DNA of 64,000 nucleotides, taken from Sulfitobacter geojensis (GTDB lineage Bacteria > Pseudomonadota > Alphaproteobacteria > Rhodobacterales > Rhodobacteraceae). Both the position numbers and the translations under genes were made by a program. The stretch spans positions 682,001-746,000 of the forward strand of contig NZ_JASE01000005.1 of NCBI RefSeq assembly GCF_000622325.1, in the 5' to 3' direction. Shown piece after piece: positions 8,585 through 18,655 of the stretch (positions are counted from its first letter, which is position 1; the number at the start of each line of letters is the position of its first letter). The notes beneath the pieces are model-generated. The model had not been told where the DNA came from. It saw nothing but the letters and a program-made list of their open reading frames with translations, and ran no database searches.

Positions 8585-8615
8585 GCCGGACGCGGGGGGG
8601 AGGGATGCGTCCGGC
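8585..8615 (-). terminator. Intrinsic terminator downstream of the small orphan genes
   Basis: A perfect nine-base-pair stem (GCCGGACGC 8585-8593 with GCGTCCGGC 8607-8615) is followed on the minus strand by TTTTTCTTTT. Just upstream on that strand another hairpin (CAGGGG 8625-8630 with CCCCTG 8657-8662, inner stem GGCGC/GCGCC) and a small CCCAT/ATGGG stem (8703-8723) fill the gap between the gene end at 8733 and the terminator. The 237-base gap between pyrF and that gene is otherwise empty. Confidence 0.85.
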
Positions 8616-8732
8616 CTAGGTTCACAGGGGATGACGGGCGCGCAAGCATGCGCCTGCCCCTGTGGCAAACAGATCGGGAGGGCGCGGGGTCGAATGCGCG
8701 CTCCCATGGGACCTGCCTATGGGAATTTCGTG

Positions 8733-8999
8733 TTACGCAGCGCGCAGTTGCGGTGCCGTTGCTTTGTCTTCAGCGGTTTCAATGCGACGGGTGCGCAGGC
8801 TGTCGCCGCTGGCGTGACGCTGCTTGGCCTGCTGGGTCAGTTTGAAACCGGCCATGGCGAGCGGCATCATCAACGGGCCCTCAACGGCGCAGGGATAGTG
8901 GTACACGCTGCCCGCAGCTTTGAGTTCGACAATCGCCTCGAACATGTTGTTTGCGGAATTATACCTGACTGTCTCTGGTGTTACTGTCTTGATCTGCAT
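8733..8999 (-). CDS. Small orphan protein, paralogue of the next gene
   Basis: An 88-residue protein of unknown function with no signal peptide or membrane segment. It shares a clear pattern with the 104-residue protein encoded just upstream (9115-9429): VRYNxAxxxFEAxV near the N-terminus, then Y-x-C-A at about the middle and LTxQAxxRHAxxG further on. The start has GGAGG about eight bases before it. The two genes probably form a small duplicated pair transcribed towards pyrF and closed by the terminator at 8585-8615. The predicted fold is mostly beta strand followed by a helix. I do not recognise a named domain. Confidence 0.7.
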   Translation of the reverse strand: MQIKTVTPETVRYNSANNMFEAIVELKAAGSVYHYPCAVEGPLMMPLAMAGFKLTQQAKQRHASGDSLRTRRIETAEDKATAPQLRAA

Positions 9000-9114
9000 T
9001 TTACGCCTCCGGTGCCTGACCCTTTTTGTGGGTCTTGGATTTATATTGTTGGTCTGCGGCTGTTTGAAAAAGGGGAAAGAATTTCGGTTTCGGTCAAATC
9101 CGCGGCGGTGACCG

Positions 9115-9429
9115 TTAGGCCGCAGAGCTGTTTGGATGCTGCATCAGCCCCTCAAGCCAGCGTGCCGGATCAAATGAACGTTTACCTGCGTGCAGTCGAA
9201 GCGCGGGCGAGGCGATGTGGGAGAACATCCCGCCGCGTTTTGCGTGCCGACGCAATGCCTGCTTTGTCAGCCCCTGTGCGGCGTCCTCAAAGCTGGTCGA
9301 AATGGGCGCGGGGATGGCACAAGCGTATGTGCGCTCGATCCCGTTGTCATGGACGCGCACGGCGGCTTCGAATTGCTGTTCAGCGGCGTTATAACGGACT
9401 TCGCTCAACTGGATCGGGCTGGTAAACAT
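9115..9429 (-). CDS. Small orphan protein, paralogue of the preceding gene
   Basis: A 104-residue protein of unknown function. The N-terminal 65 residues match the downstream neighbour (VRYNAAEQQFEAAV, TYACAI, LTKQALRRHAKRG). The last 40 residues (basic then SFDPARWLEGLMQ) have no counterpart there. A GAGG site precedes the ATG at 9429. It lies divergent from clpB across a 345-base gap that contains the clpB heat-shock promoter, so sharing a stress-responsive regulatory region is possible but unproven. Confidence 0.7.
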   Translation of the reverse strand: MFTSPIQLSEVRYNAAEQQFEAAVRVHDNGIERTYACAIPAPISTSFEDAAQGLTKQALRRHAKRGGMFSHIASPALRLHAGKRSFDPARWLEGLMQHPNSSAA

Positions 9430-9669
9430 TTGGCACCTCGGGCCTTTCTGTCTTTGTGCTGATATGGTTGCAATTATTATGGTAAGAACCGGTGAAGCCC
9501 CTAATTGGTTCCAATTTAGCTAATTGGCTGTGGGTAACTTTGAATAAATATTTGAAAACAATGAGGATAGCTCGGTATAACTCTGTCGTGATCTTGTGAA
9601 ATATTTTCCGTCAGTCGCGCAGTTTATGGAATTTATCGGGGCGAAACCCGGATTTTGCCGCGCGTGCGG

Positions 9670-9699
9670 CTTGAACCAGCGCAAGCGGTTCCCAAATAT
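9670..9699 (+). promoter_or_regulatory. RpoH (sigma-32)-type heat-shock promoter for clpB
   Basis: CTTGAAC at 9670-9676 and CCCAAAT at 9691-9697, 14 bases apart, match the sigma-32 pattern CTTGAAA-N14-CCCATNT closely. The site is about 75 bases before the clpB start. The rest of the 345-base gap (9430-9669) is AT-richer and shows nothing else that I can identify. Confidence 0.65.
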
Positions 9700-9774
9700 A
9701 TCTAGAGGCCCAAACAGACGCGTGCCGCCAAGCGGGCGCAACATCATCGGGCGCTTATAAAAAGGAGAAATACC

Positions 9775-12390
9775 ATGGACTTGAGCAAGTTCACGGAGCG
9801 GTCGCGCGGGTTTATCCAAGCGGCACAAACCATCGCAACACGCGAGAACCACCAACGGCTGACACCCGAACATATTCTGCAAGCACTGCTGGATGATGAT
9901 CAGGGCTTGGCCAGCAATCTGATTTCTGCGGCTGGCGCCGATGCGAACCGCGTACGCGAGGCATTGCAGCTGTCGATGGGCAAGCTGCCCAAAGTGACAG
10001 GCGACGCCGCACAGGTTTATCTGGACAACACAACCACCAAAGTTCTGGCCGAAGCCGAGACGCTGGCCAAGAAGGCAGGCGACAGCTTTGTGCCGGTTGA
10101 ACGAATTCTGATGGCGCTGTGCATGATCAAATCGGGGGCCAAGACGGCGCTTGAGGCGGGTAAGGTGACGGCCCAAGGGCTGAACGCCGCGATCAATGAC
10201 ATTCGCAAGGGACGCACCGCGGACACAGCCAGTGCCGAAGACGGCTATGAGGCGCTGAAGAAATACAGCACGGATTTGACGGCACGGGCCGAAGAGGGCC
10301 GGATTGATCCAATCATTGGACGCGACGAGGAAATTCGCCGCGCTATGCAGGTGTTGAGCCGCCGGACCAAGAACAATCCGGTGCTGATCGGTGAACCCGG
10401 CGTGGGTAAGACCGCGATCGCCGAAGGTTTGGCCCTGCGCATTGTGAATGGCGACGTGCCGGAATCCTTGCGCAACAAAAAGTTGCTGTCGCTGGACATG
10501 GGCGCGTTGATCGCCGGTGCAAAGTATCGTGGCGAGTTTGAGGAACGCCTGAAAGCGGTTCTGACCGAGGTGACGGAAGCCGCCGGCGAGATCGTGTTGT
10601 TCATCGACGAGATGCACACGCTGGTCGGTGCGGGCAAGGCGGATGGCGCGATGGATGCGTCCAACCTGTTGAAACCTGCGCTGGCGCGGGGCGAATTGCA
10701 CTGTATCGGTGCAACCACGCTGGATGAATATCGCAAGCACGTTGAAAAGGACGCGGCTTTGGCGCGGCGGTTCCAGCCTGTAATCGTGCAGGAGCCGACG
10801 GTCGAAGACACGATTTCCATCCTGCGCGGTATTAAAGAGAAGTACGAATTGCACCACGGTGTGCGTATTGCCGACAGCGCGTTGGTTGCGGCGGCGACGT
10901 TGAGCCATCGTTATATCACCGACCGGTTCCTGCCGGACAAGGCGATTGACCTGATGGACGAGGCGGCGAGCCGTTTGCGCATGGAAGTGGACAGCAAGCC
11001 CGAAGAGCTGGACGCGCTGGACCGCCAGATCATGCAGTTGCAGATCGAAGAAGCCGCATTGAAGCTGGAGGATGATCAGGCGTCGAAAGACCGGCTTGAG
11101 ACCTTGCAGAAAGATCTGGCCGATTTGCAGGAACGTTCCGCGGAAATGACTGCAAGCTGGCAGGCAGAACGTGACAAGCTGGCCGGTGCGCGCGACATCA
11201 AGGAAAAGCTGGACCGCGCGCGCGCTGATCTGGATATCGCCAAACGTGAAGGGAACCTCGCCAAGGCGGGTGAGCTGTCTTACGGCGTGATCCCGCAGCT
11301 TGAAAAAGAGCTGGAAGCGGCGGAAGCGCGTGAGGAAGGGATGATGGTGGAAGAAGCCGTGCGCCCTGACCAGATCGCGAGTGTTGTGGAACGCTGGACC
11401 GGTATTCCGGCAGGCAAGATGTTGGAAGGCGAGCGCGACAAGCTGCTGCGCATGGAAGACCAGTTGCATGGTCGGGTGATCGGGCAGAATTCTGCCGTGA
11501 CAGCCGTGGCCAATGCGGTGCGCCGTGCGCGTGCGGGTCTGAATGACGAGAACCGTCCGCTTGGGTCGTTCCTGTTCCTTGGGCCAACCGGCGTAGGTAA
11601 AACCGAGCTGACCAAGGCCGTGGCTGAGTTCCTGTTTGACGATGACAACGCGATGGTGCGTATCGACATGTCTGAGTTCATGGAGAAACACGCGGTTGCA
11701 CGTCTGATCGGTGCCCCTCCCGGCTATGTCGGATACGACGAAGGTGGTGTGCTGACCGAAGCTGTCCGGCGTCGTCCGTATCAGGTTGTGCTGTTCGACG
11801 AGGTCGAAAAAGCACACCCCGATGTGTTCAACGTGCTGTTGCAGGTCTTGGACGATGGTGTGCTGACCGATGGTCAGGGCCGCACGGTCGATTTCAAGCA
11901 GACGCTGATCATTCTGACGTCCAATTTGGGTGCGCAAGCGCTGAGCCAGCTGCCCGAAGGCGGTGACATGGCGGGTGCCAAGCGGGATGTGATGGACGCG
12001 GTGCGGGCGCACTTCCGGCCCGAGTTCCTGAACCGGTTGGATGAAACAGTGATCTTTGACCGTCTGGCACGCGAGGACATGGCAGGTATCGTTGATATCC
12101 AGATGGGTCGTTTGCTGAAACGGCTTGCAGGGCGCAAGATTGATCTGGCTTTGGACGAAGGTGCGCGCAAATGGCTGGCTGATGAAGGCTACGATCCGGT
12201 GTTCGGTGCACGGCCTTTGAAGCGGGTCATCCAGCGGACGTTGCAAAATCCGTTGGCCGAGATGTTGCTGTCGGGGGATATCCGCGACGGTGACCGGATC
12301 GAGGTTACAGCCGGTGCGGACGGGTTGATCATCGGGGACCGGATTGCGGCCAGCAACCGGCCCAAGCCTGACGAGGCCACGGTGCATTAA
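9775..12390 (+). CDS. clpB: ATP-dependent disaggregase ClpB
   Basis: An 871-residue Hsp100 protein that threads aggregated proteins through its hexameric pore together with DnaK. Domains in order are a Clp N domain (about 1-145), AAA1 with Walker [14 protein letters not shown] and Walker [14 protein letters not shown], the long coiled-coil M domain (about 405-525) that sets ClpB apart from ClpA/ClpV, AAA2 with [12 protein letters not shown] and [13 protein letters not shown], and the C-terminal D2-small domain. An AAAGGAGAA ribosome-binding site precedes the ATG. Transcription is very likely from the sigma-32-like promoter at 9670, and a strong terminator follows. It is distinct from the T6SS ClpV at 46776-49484. 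Confidence 0.98.
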   Translation: MDLSKFTERSRGFIQAAQTIATRENHQRLTPEHILQALLDDDQGLASNLISAAGADANRVREALQLSMGKLPKVTGDAAQVYLDNTTTKVLAEAETLAKKAGDSFVPVERILMALCMIKSGAKTALEAGKVTAQGLNAAINDIRKGRTADTASAEDGYEALKKYSTDLTARAEEGRIDPIIGRDEEIRRAMQVLSRRTKNNPVLIGEPGVGKTAIAEGLALRIVNGDVPESLRNKKLLSLDMGALIAGAKYRGEFEERLKAVLTEVTEAAGEIVLFIDEMHTLVGAGKADGAMDASNLLKPALARGELHCIGATTLDEYRKHVEKDAALARRFQPVIVQEPTVEDTISILRGIKEKYELHHGVRIADSALVAAATLSHRYITDRFLPDKAIDLMDEAASRLRMEVDSKPEELDALDRQIMQLQIEEAALKLEDDQASKDRLETLQKDLADLQERSAEMTASWQAERDKLAGARDIKEKLDRARADLDIAKREGNLAKAGELSYGVIPQLEKELEAAEAREEGMMVEEAVRPDQIASVVERWTGIPAGKMLEGERDKLLRMEDQLHGRVIGQNSAVTAVANAVRRARAGLNDENRPLGSFLFLGPTGVGKTELTKAVAEFLFDDDNAMVRIDMSEFMEKHAVARLIGAPPGYVGYDEGGVLTEAVRRRPYQVVLFDEVEKAHPDVFNVLLQVLDDGVLTDGQGRTVDFKQTLIILTSNLGAQALSQLPEGGDMAGAKRDVMDAVRAHFRPEFLNRLDETVIFDRLAREDMAGIVDIQMGRLLKRLAGRKIDLALDEGARKWLADEGYDPVFGARPLKRVIQRTLQNPLAEMLLSGDIRDGDRIEVTAGADGLIIGDRIAASNRPKPDEATVH

Positions 12391-12412
12391 GCCGCGACAC
12401 TATATACAATAG

Positions 12413-12442
12413 AAAAAGGCCGGGGAATTCCCCGGCCTTTTT
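12413..12442. terminator. Bidirectional intrinsic terminator between clpB and the MDR gene
   Basis: A perfect eight-base-pair stem GGCCGGGG/CCCCGGCC with a four-base loop (AATT), flanked by five A and five T. It serves clpB (ends 12390) and the convergent oxidoreductase gene (ends 12465). Confidence 0.92.
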
Positions 12443-12464
12443 ACGTTTCTTACAAGGGGCGCGG

Positions 12465-13445
12465 TTACCCGCGCAGCATCACCTTGCCCGCGCGGCCCGG
12501 TGTCAGTGCCGCTTTCATTGCGTCGGTTACTTGGTCAATCGGATAGGTGCCGCCGTCTTCCAGCGTCAATTCACCCGTCGCGGCCAATGTCACCAGTTCG
12601 GTGATCAGACGTTTGCGCTCGTCCGGGTCCATATCGCCACTGACGCGCGAGCCCCAGAATCCTTTGACGGTAATGTGCTTCATGATCAGCGCACCTGAGG
12701 AGAGTGGCATAGGCGCACCTGTCGCCGTGCCGAACACAACCAGTTCGCCGTCCAGTCCCAACAGATCAACCAAATCGCTGCTGAGATCACCACCAACGGA
12801 ATCGATGGCGGATACCGCACCGGCCTTACCAATCAGGGCGCGGGCCTTGTCCATCCAGCCGTCCTCAGATGTGGACAGCACGTTGTCGATGCCCATGTCA
12901 TCGAGTTCTTTCACCGCTTCGGGGCGGCGCACGAGGTTCACCAGATTGATGCCACGCGATTTCGCGAGCACGGTCATGATTTTACCAACGGCACCATTGG
13001 CCGCAGACTGTACGATCCAATCGCCCTTTTTCGCCTTGAGCGTTTCAAGCAGGGAAATTGCGCTGAACGGCATCGCGATCAGCTGCGCGCCGACCGTGTC
13101 GCTGATCACATCGGGCAGGGGCAGAACACCGGTGGCAGGCGCGGTGAAGTATTCAGCCCAGCTGCCGTGGATGCCCGCGATGGTGATACGCTTGCCGATC
13201 ATCGCATCGTCGACACCTTCACCGACGGCTTCGATCGTGCCGAGCGCTTCTGTCCCGCCGATCGCACCGGGCAATTCGGGCGTGTAGCCATAGTTGCCGC
13301 GCACGGTCCAAAGGTCGTGATTGTGGATGGGGGACAGCGTCATCTTGACCAGCACTTCGCCCTCTGCGGGGGCAGGTTTGGCCACATCGGCGGATTTGAG
13401 AACGTCTACAGGTTCCCCGAATGTATCGTGAATTGCAGCTTTCAT
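12465..13445 (-). CDS. MDR-superfamily NAD(P)H:quinone/enoyl reductase-like oxidoreductase
   Basis: A 326-residue medium-chain dehydrogenase/reductase. The N-terminal GroES-like domain (MKAAIHDTFGEP, GGTEALGTIEAVG) precedes a Rossmann domain with AANGAVGKIMTVLAKSRG (dinucleotide loop). The structural-zinc cysteine lobe is absent, which favours the quinone or enoyl reductase branch over zinc alcohol dehydrogenases. The ATG at 13445 with AAGGAAAA upstream gives the normal family N-terminus; the frame is open further upstream, but that part runs through the regulator gene. The gene follows the TetR-type regulator with a 10-base gap in one operon, so its expression is very likely controlled by that repressor. 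The substrate is unknown; the layout recalls electrophile- or acrylate-responsive AcuR/AcuI pairs. Confidence 0.82.
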   Translation of the reverse strand: MKAAIHDTFGEPVDVLKSADVAKPAPAEGEVLVKMTLSPIHNHDLWTVRGNYGYTPELPGAIGGTEALGTIEAVGEGVDDAMIGKRITIAGIHGSWAEYFTAPATGVLPLPDVISDTVGAQLIAMPFSAISLLETLKAKKGDWIVQSAANGAVGKIMTVLAKSRGINLVNLVRRPEAVKELDDMGIDNVLSTSEDGWMDKARALIGKAGAVSAIDSVGGDLSSDLVDLLGLDGELVVFGTATGAPMPLSSGALIMKHITVKGFWGSRVSGDMDPDERKRLITELVTLAATGELTLEDGGTYPIDQVTDAMKAALTPGRAGKVMLRG

Positions 13446-13455
13446 TGTATTTTCC

Positions 13456-14055
13456 TTAGGTGTTATGAGGGGACAGGTGGTTGGATGTTTCGGCCAGCGC
13501 CTGTTCCAGAGGTGTTTGTGTGCGTGAGAGTTTCGCGAGAATGGCCGCACCGAGCCATTTCGCATAGAGCATCCGCGCCGTGGCATCGGGGTCTGCAAAA
13601 GAGCGCACCGTTCCGTCCTGAACGCCGTCGCGCAACAGGCCCGCAATGCGCGTGACCAGTTTATCGACGCCATCATCGAGGATGATGCGCATGTCTTCGG
13701 ACAGATCCGCCACCTCGGCCCCGAGTTTGACCACCAGACATTGTGTTGCGATGCCTTCGCTGCCCGCCTGCGCCAACCACGCCGACCAGAATTTATCCAG
13801 TTTGGCGTATGCCGTGCCAGCATCGGTGAATAGTGTGTCGATGCGGGAAAGGTAGTCGTGGACGTAATCCTGTAGCAGGGCCTGACCAAAGGCATCCTTG
13901 GATGCGAAGTAATAATAGAACGATCCTTTGGGGATGTTACATTCGCTGAGCAAGCGGGCGATCCCGACACCGCCGAACCCGTGTTCGATAACAAGGGCGC
14001 GTCCGGTATCCAGAATATGCTGGCGCTTGAGGTCGGATTTGGTTTGTTCGCTCAT
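13456..14055 (-). CDS. TetR/AcrR-family transcriptional repressor
   Basis: A 199-residue regulator. The N-terminal helix-turn-helix is clear (HILDTGRALVIEHGFGGVG, then IPKGSFYYYFASKDAF, the recognition-helix signature). The C-terminal ligand domain contains a single Cys at about residue 104 (ATQCLVVKLG), a position used in related redox- or electrophile-sensing YttP/AcuR-type regulators; a sensing role here is inference. It is cotranscribed with the MDR oxidoreductase downstream, and a matching palindromic operator lies 21-35 bases before its own start, so autoregulation is expected. Confidence 0.9.
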   Translation of the reverse strand: MSEQTKSDLKRQHILDTGRALVIEHGFGGVGIARLLSECNIPKGSFYYYFASKDAFGQALLQDYVHDYLSRIDTLFTDAGTAYAKLDKFWSAWLAQAGSEGIATQCLVVKLGAEVADLSEDMRIILDDGVDKLVTRIAGLLRDGVQDGTVRSFADPDATARMLYAKWLGAAILAKLSRTQTPLEQALAETSNHLSPHNT

Positions 14056-14075
14056 AGGGGTGAACTAATAGATAA

Positions 14076-14090
14076 TAGACCGGTCGTCTA
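14076..14090 (-). promoter_or_regulatory. TetR-type operator and promoter of the regulator-MDR operon
   Basis: TAGACCGGTCGTCTA is an inverted repeat (TAGAC-N5-GTCTA) typical of operators of the YttP/AcuR group. On the minus strand it lies inside a plausible promoter: TGACGT as -35, 17 bases, then TATTAT as -10. A repressor bound there would block RNA polymerase. Confidence 0.7.
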
Positions 14091-14226
14091 GGTAACGTCA
14101 CCGGCTTGTGATGTCGGAGGCGGTTCCGCACATTCCAGTGTGTTTTGTGTAATGTAGTGTCTTTTGGTTTGGTGACTGGCCGCGTCCGACCTACCTAAAG
14201 GTCACCTTAATAAGGAGATTGTTGCA

Positions 14227-15135
14227 ATGGCCTATCGCTGGACGAACACTTTAACCCCGCAAGACGTGACACCGGAAGCCGCGTTTTTGAACCGGCGGCA
14301 ATTGATTGCAGGTGCGGCAGCGGGTGTGGGTTTGGCCGCAATGGCAGGACAAGGGCAGGCCGCGACCGAAGGGCTTGAGCCGAATTCCTATGAGGACATC
14401 ACCCAGTACAATAATTATTACGAATTCGGCACGGGCAAGACCGATCCCGCCCGCAACGCGCATAGGCTGACCACATCGCCGTGGACGGTCAAGATCGACG
14501 GGATGGTCGATAAGCCCGGTGATTACGCGATGGCTGACATTATGGACGCCATGACCATCGAGGAGCGCATCTATCGTTTCCGTTGTGTTGAGGCGTGGTC
14601 GATGGTGATCCCGTGGAACGGTTTCGAGCTGGCCGATCTGCTGGCGATGGCCGGTGTGCAGGGGCAAGCGAAATACGTGGCCTTTGAAACCGCGAACCGT
14701 CCGGACGAAATGCCCGGCGTGCGCTTCCCCGCGCTGGACTGGCCCTATGTCGAAGGATTGCGGCTGGACGAGGCGCTGCACCCGCTGACGCTTATGGCGA
14801 CGGGGATATACGGTAAGCCGATCCCGAACCAGAACGGCGCACCGATGCGGTTGGTTGTGCCGTGGAAGTACGGGTTCAAATCCATCAAGTCGATTGTGCG
14901 GATCACGTTGACGGATAAGGAACCGCCGACCAGCTGGAACAAGGCGAATGCGCGCGAATACGGGTTCTATAGTAATGTGAACCCCGAAGTGAGCCATCCG
15001 CGTTGGTCGCAGGCGAGCGAACGCATGGTCGGTGGCGGGCTGTTTGCCAAACGCCAGCCCACCCTCATGTTCAACGGATATGAGGAAGAGGTCGCATCGC
15101 TGTATGAAGGCATGGACCTGAAGGCGAATTTTTAA
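14227..15135 (+). CDS. msrP: Protein-methionine-sulfoxide reductase catalytic subunit (molybdopterin)
   Basis: A 302-residue periplasmic Mo-MPT enzyme of the MsrP/YedY family that repairs oxidised methionines in exported proteins. The N-terminus has a Tat signal ([12 protein letters not shown] at residues 22-33, then a hydrophobic run and an AxA-like end), as needed for export of the folded cofactor protein. The Mo-ligating cysteine is C120 in [23 protein letters not shown] near residue 218 is also conserved. A good AAGGAG site precedes the ATG. It is followed 51 bases later by msrQ. An inverted repeat GGTGAC...GTCACC (14171-14206) lies between the likely promoter and the start; its role is unknown. 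Confidence 0.95.
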   Translation: MAYRWTNTLTPQDVTPEAAFLNRRQLIAGAAAGVGLAAMAGQGQAATEGLEPNSYEDITQYNNYYEFGTGKTDPARNAHRLTTSPWTVKIDGMVDKPGDYAMADIMDAMTIEERIYRFRCVEAWSMVIPWNGFELADLLAMAGVQGQAKYVAFETANRPDEMPGVRFPALDWPYVEGLRLDEALHPLTLMATGIYGKPIPNQNGAPMRLVVPWKYGFKSIKSIVRITLTDKEPPTSWNKANAREYGFYSNVNPEVSHPRWSQASERMVGGGLFAKRQPTLMFNGYEEEVASLYEGMDLKANF

Positions 15136-15186
15136 CGCATATATATAGTATAGGCGGGACCGGTCGCAGGGGCGCGGATAGGGCAG

Positions 15187-15798
15187 ATGGACAAGATCAT
15201 AGATCAGATTAACACAACCGCGCGGCGCGTGCCGACCTGGGTTGTCTATATACTTTGTCTTCTGCCTGCGCCGTACTTCTTTTATCTGGCGGTGACGGGC
15301 AACCTTGGCCCCGATCCGGTGAAACCGCTTGAGCATAAATACGGCGAGATGGCCTTGCAGCTGTTGATCGCCGGATTATGCATCACGCCGCTGCGCCAGC
15401 ATCTAGGGATCAACCTGATCAAGTTCCGCCGGAGCTTGGGGATCATGGCGTTTACCTATGTAAGCTTTCACCTGCTGGTCTGGGCCATATTGGATGTGCA
15501 AACGCTGGGACGTGTGATCGAGGATATTATCAAACGTCCCTATATCACCATCGGCATGGCGGGCTTCGCCCTTTTGCTGCCCTTGGCGGTCACATCAAAC
15601 AACTGGTCGGTGCGAAAGCTGGGGCCGACATGGCGCAAGCTGCACAAACTAACCTATCCCGCGGTGATTCTGGGCGGGGTGCATTACATATGGTTGGTAA
15701 AAGGCATCCAGATCGAACCCCTGATCTATCTGGCGGTGATACTGGGATTGCTGGCATTGCGATATTGGCCGAAGCGGCGCGCCAGATCCCCCGCGTAG
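15187..15798 (+). CDS. msrQ: Heme-binding membrane subunit MsrQ
   Basis: A 203-residue integral membrane cytochrome b-type protein with about six hydrophobic helices. It passes electrons from the quinone pool to periplasmic MsrP. Conserved features are the helix with FRRSLGIMAFTYVSFHLLVW (heme-ligand His) and WRKLHKLTYPAVILGGVHY (further His ligands). It ends in an arginine-rich cytoplasmic tail. It is the second gene of the msrPQ operon and is closed by the terminator at 15825. Confidence 0.94.
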   Translation: MDKIIDQINTTARRVPTWVVYILCLLPAPYFFYLAVTGNLGPDPVKPLEHKYGEMALQLLIAGLCITPLRQHLGINLIKFRRSLGIMAFTYVSFHLLVWAILDVQTLGRVIEDIIKRPYITIGMAGFALLLPLAVTSNNWSVRKLGPTWRKLHKLTYPAVILGGVHYIWLVKGIQIEPLIYLAVILGLLALRYWPKRRARSPA

Positions 15799-15824
15799 AG
15801 GGACAGTATATATAGTGAAGCTCG

Positions 15825-15850
15825 AAAAGCCGTCCCAAGGGGCGGTTTTT
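15825..15850 (+). terminator. Intrinsic terminator after msrPQ
   Basis: An eight-base-pair stem (GCCGTCCC 15829-15836 with GGGGCGGT 15839-15846, two wobble pairs) flanked by AAAA and TTTTT, 27 bases past the msrQ stop. Confidence 0.75.
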
Positions 15851-15874
15851 CGCGTTTAGGGCGAAGGCCGGGAC

Positions 15875-16071
15875 GATTCCATGGAGTTCTGGCGAAAGAT
15901 CGGTGCGGAATCAGGCGCGACGGATCGAATCTTGGGCGTTCTGCAAAGTCATTTCACGCTGTCTCGGTATGAATCGCGCGATTCAGTGATTCACATTTGG
16001 CGGTTTTGTCCGAGTCGTTGGCGTGAATCGTGTGAATCGGGCGGGAATTGTTAGCGCTGCGGGGGTGAGTC
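15875..16071. repeat. Cluster of ten GANTC (CcrM-type) sites in a gene-free region
   Basis: GANTC occurs at 15875, 15908, 15927, 15971, 15980, 15988, 16012, 16025, 16034 and 16067, that is ten times in 197 bases against less than one expected by chance. The core includes a 14-base perfect palindrome (GAATCGCGCGATTC, 15971-15984) and the direct repeat GTGAATCGTGTGAATCG. GANTC is the target of the alphaproteobacterial cell-cycle methylase CcrM. No credible gene lies between the msrPQ terminator and the rRNA promoter (15851-16261), so this is a candidate methylation-sensitive regulatory or replication-related element. Confidence 0.6.
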
Positions 16072-16082
16072 TTGTTTGGACT

Positions 16083-16103
16083 TGTTGATAAGGCTGTGGA
16101 TAA
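16083..16103. promoter_or_regulatory. Two tandem DnaA-box-like sequences
   Basis: TGTGGATAA at 16095-16103 is a perfect DnaA box (reverse complement of TTATCCACA). TGTTGATAA at 16083-16091 differs at one base and has the same orientation, 12 bases away. They directly follow the GANTC cluster. I see no further boxes nearby, so an origin of replication is not established. Confidence 0.45.
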
Positions 16104-16261
16104 CCCCAGATGTTGTGGGGGCGTGTGTTTGGTTGCCCTTTGGTCAGAGCAATAAAGCGTCTTTTGGGCGGGGTTTTGCGCAATGATTTGGGTGTAAGGG
16201 GCTGTTTTCATGGGGATTTTGGATTGAGTTACAAAAACTTCGTATTTCTTGAAAAAAGCGC

Positions 16262-16290
16262 TTGCGGGTCTGAGCCACTAACCTTAGAAC
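16262..16290 (+). promoter_or_regulatory. rRNA operon promoter
   Basis: TTGCGG at 16262-16267 and TAGAAC at 16285-16290 are 17 bases apart, and the region just upstream is AT-rich (AAAAACTTCGTATTTCTTG), like an UP element. Transcription would start near 16297, about 400 bases before mature 16S. Confidence 0.55.
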
Positions 16291-16296
16291 CCCCCT

Positions 16297-16700
16297 TACC
16301 GGACGAGCAGAGACGCTCCAACGGGACGCCGGACGGGCCAGACGGAAGCGGAGACGCAGACAGAGGTCGGAACGGTAAGAAGAGAAATTTTTGAGGTACT
16401 AGGGCGGGGCGCGCCGATAAGTTAGGGCGCATCCAGTCACTTTTGTCTCTACGCTGTTTGAAAATTAAATATCTGAAGAGATATGTGGGCGGTTTGGTTC
16501 ATTCGATGGATCAACCTCTACATATCACGCTCCTAGGACTTCGGTCTGATTATGGAGTGTCAGCTTCACTGTTTGGCGGCTTTCGGTTACTTTGGTAACT
16601 CAAAGCACAACAAACAGAGAAAATGTTCAATAGGTTTCAGTAAGGCCTATTGGATGATGTGCAGAGGTTCGACGTCAAGGATATGATCGTAAGATCATTT
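16297..16700 (+). other. rRNA leader with 16S processing arm
   Basis: This non-coding leader holds TCTGAAGAGATATG at 16472-16485, the exact complement of CATATCTCTTCAGA at 18283-18296 behind the 16S gene. The two would form the RNase III stem of pre-16S. A competing local hairpin pairs GATATGT (16480-16486) with ACATATC (16520-16526). CTGTTTGAAAATTAA at about 16453 resembles the antitermination-region sequences found in alphaproteobacterial rrn leaders. Confidence 0.65.
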
Positions 16701-18172
<1,472 letters not shown>

Positions 18173-18336
18173 GTTCCTAGCAGCATGAACTTGTTCATAC
18201 TCGTGGAACACTTAGCAGGTCGGCAAACAAAGCCGACCATATATGAAAGCATCGCAAGATGACTTTCGAACCGAGCCGTCCTCATATCTCTTCAGAAATA
18301 GGTCCTGCGCCGCTAGCGTGCAGGGTTCCAAAGTTT

Positions 18337-18412
18337 GGGGCCTTAGCTCAGCTGGGAGAGCGCCTGATTTGCATTCAGGAGGTCAGGAGTTCGATCCTCC
18401 TAGGCTCCACCA
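18337..18412 (+). tRNA. tRNA-Ala(TGC)
   Basis: A full cloverleaf in the 16S-23S spacer. Acceptor GGGGCCT pairs with AGGCTCC, the anticodon arm CCTGA-TTTGCAT-TCAGG reads TGC, the T arm is AGGAGTTCGATCCTCCT, and CCA is encoded. It comes before tRNA-Ile, the reverse of the usual bacterial order. Confidence 0.97.
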
Positions 18413-18578
18413 AGCGCTTTACGCAGTAAAGCGCGAAGTTCGACAGGGTATTCGCGTAGCGAATGTCCCGAGAGGACAAGGCCAGCCACATATACAGGCC
18501 TTTCTATCACACGCTGGCACAGCTCGCGCATCCTTTGGATACGCTGATTGTGCGACGTGCGCGCCATTGGCGCACACT

Positions 18579-18655
<77 letters not shown>

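Noticed and set aside
9520-12387. A 955-codon open frame antisense to clpB
   Set aside because: It is the mirror of clpB codon bias at high GC; it has no ribosome site, no recognisable domain and biased composition.
15875-16261. Chromosomal origin of replication
   Set aside because: Only two DnaA-like boxes, no AT-rich unwinding element and none of the usual alphaproteobacterial origin neighbours (hemE, parAB, gidAB, dnaA) are present.
16110-16432. Small open frames in the region before the rRNA operon
   Set aside because: They have no ribosome sites, overlap the rRNA promoter and leader, and encode low-complexity basic peptides.
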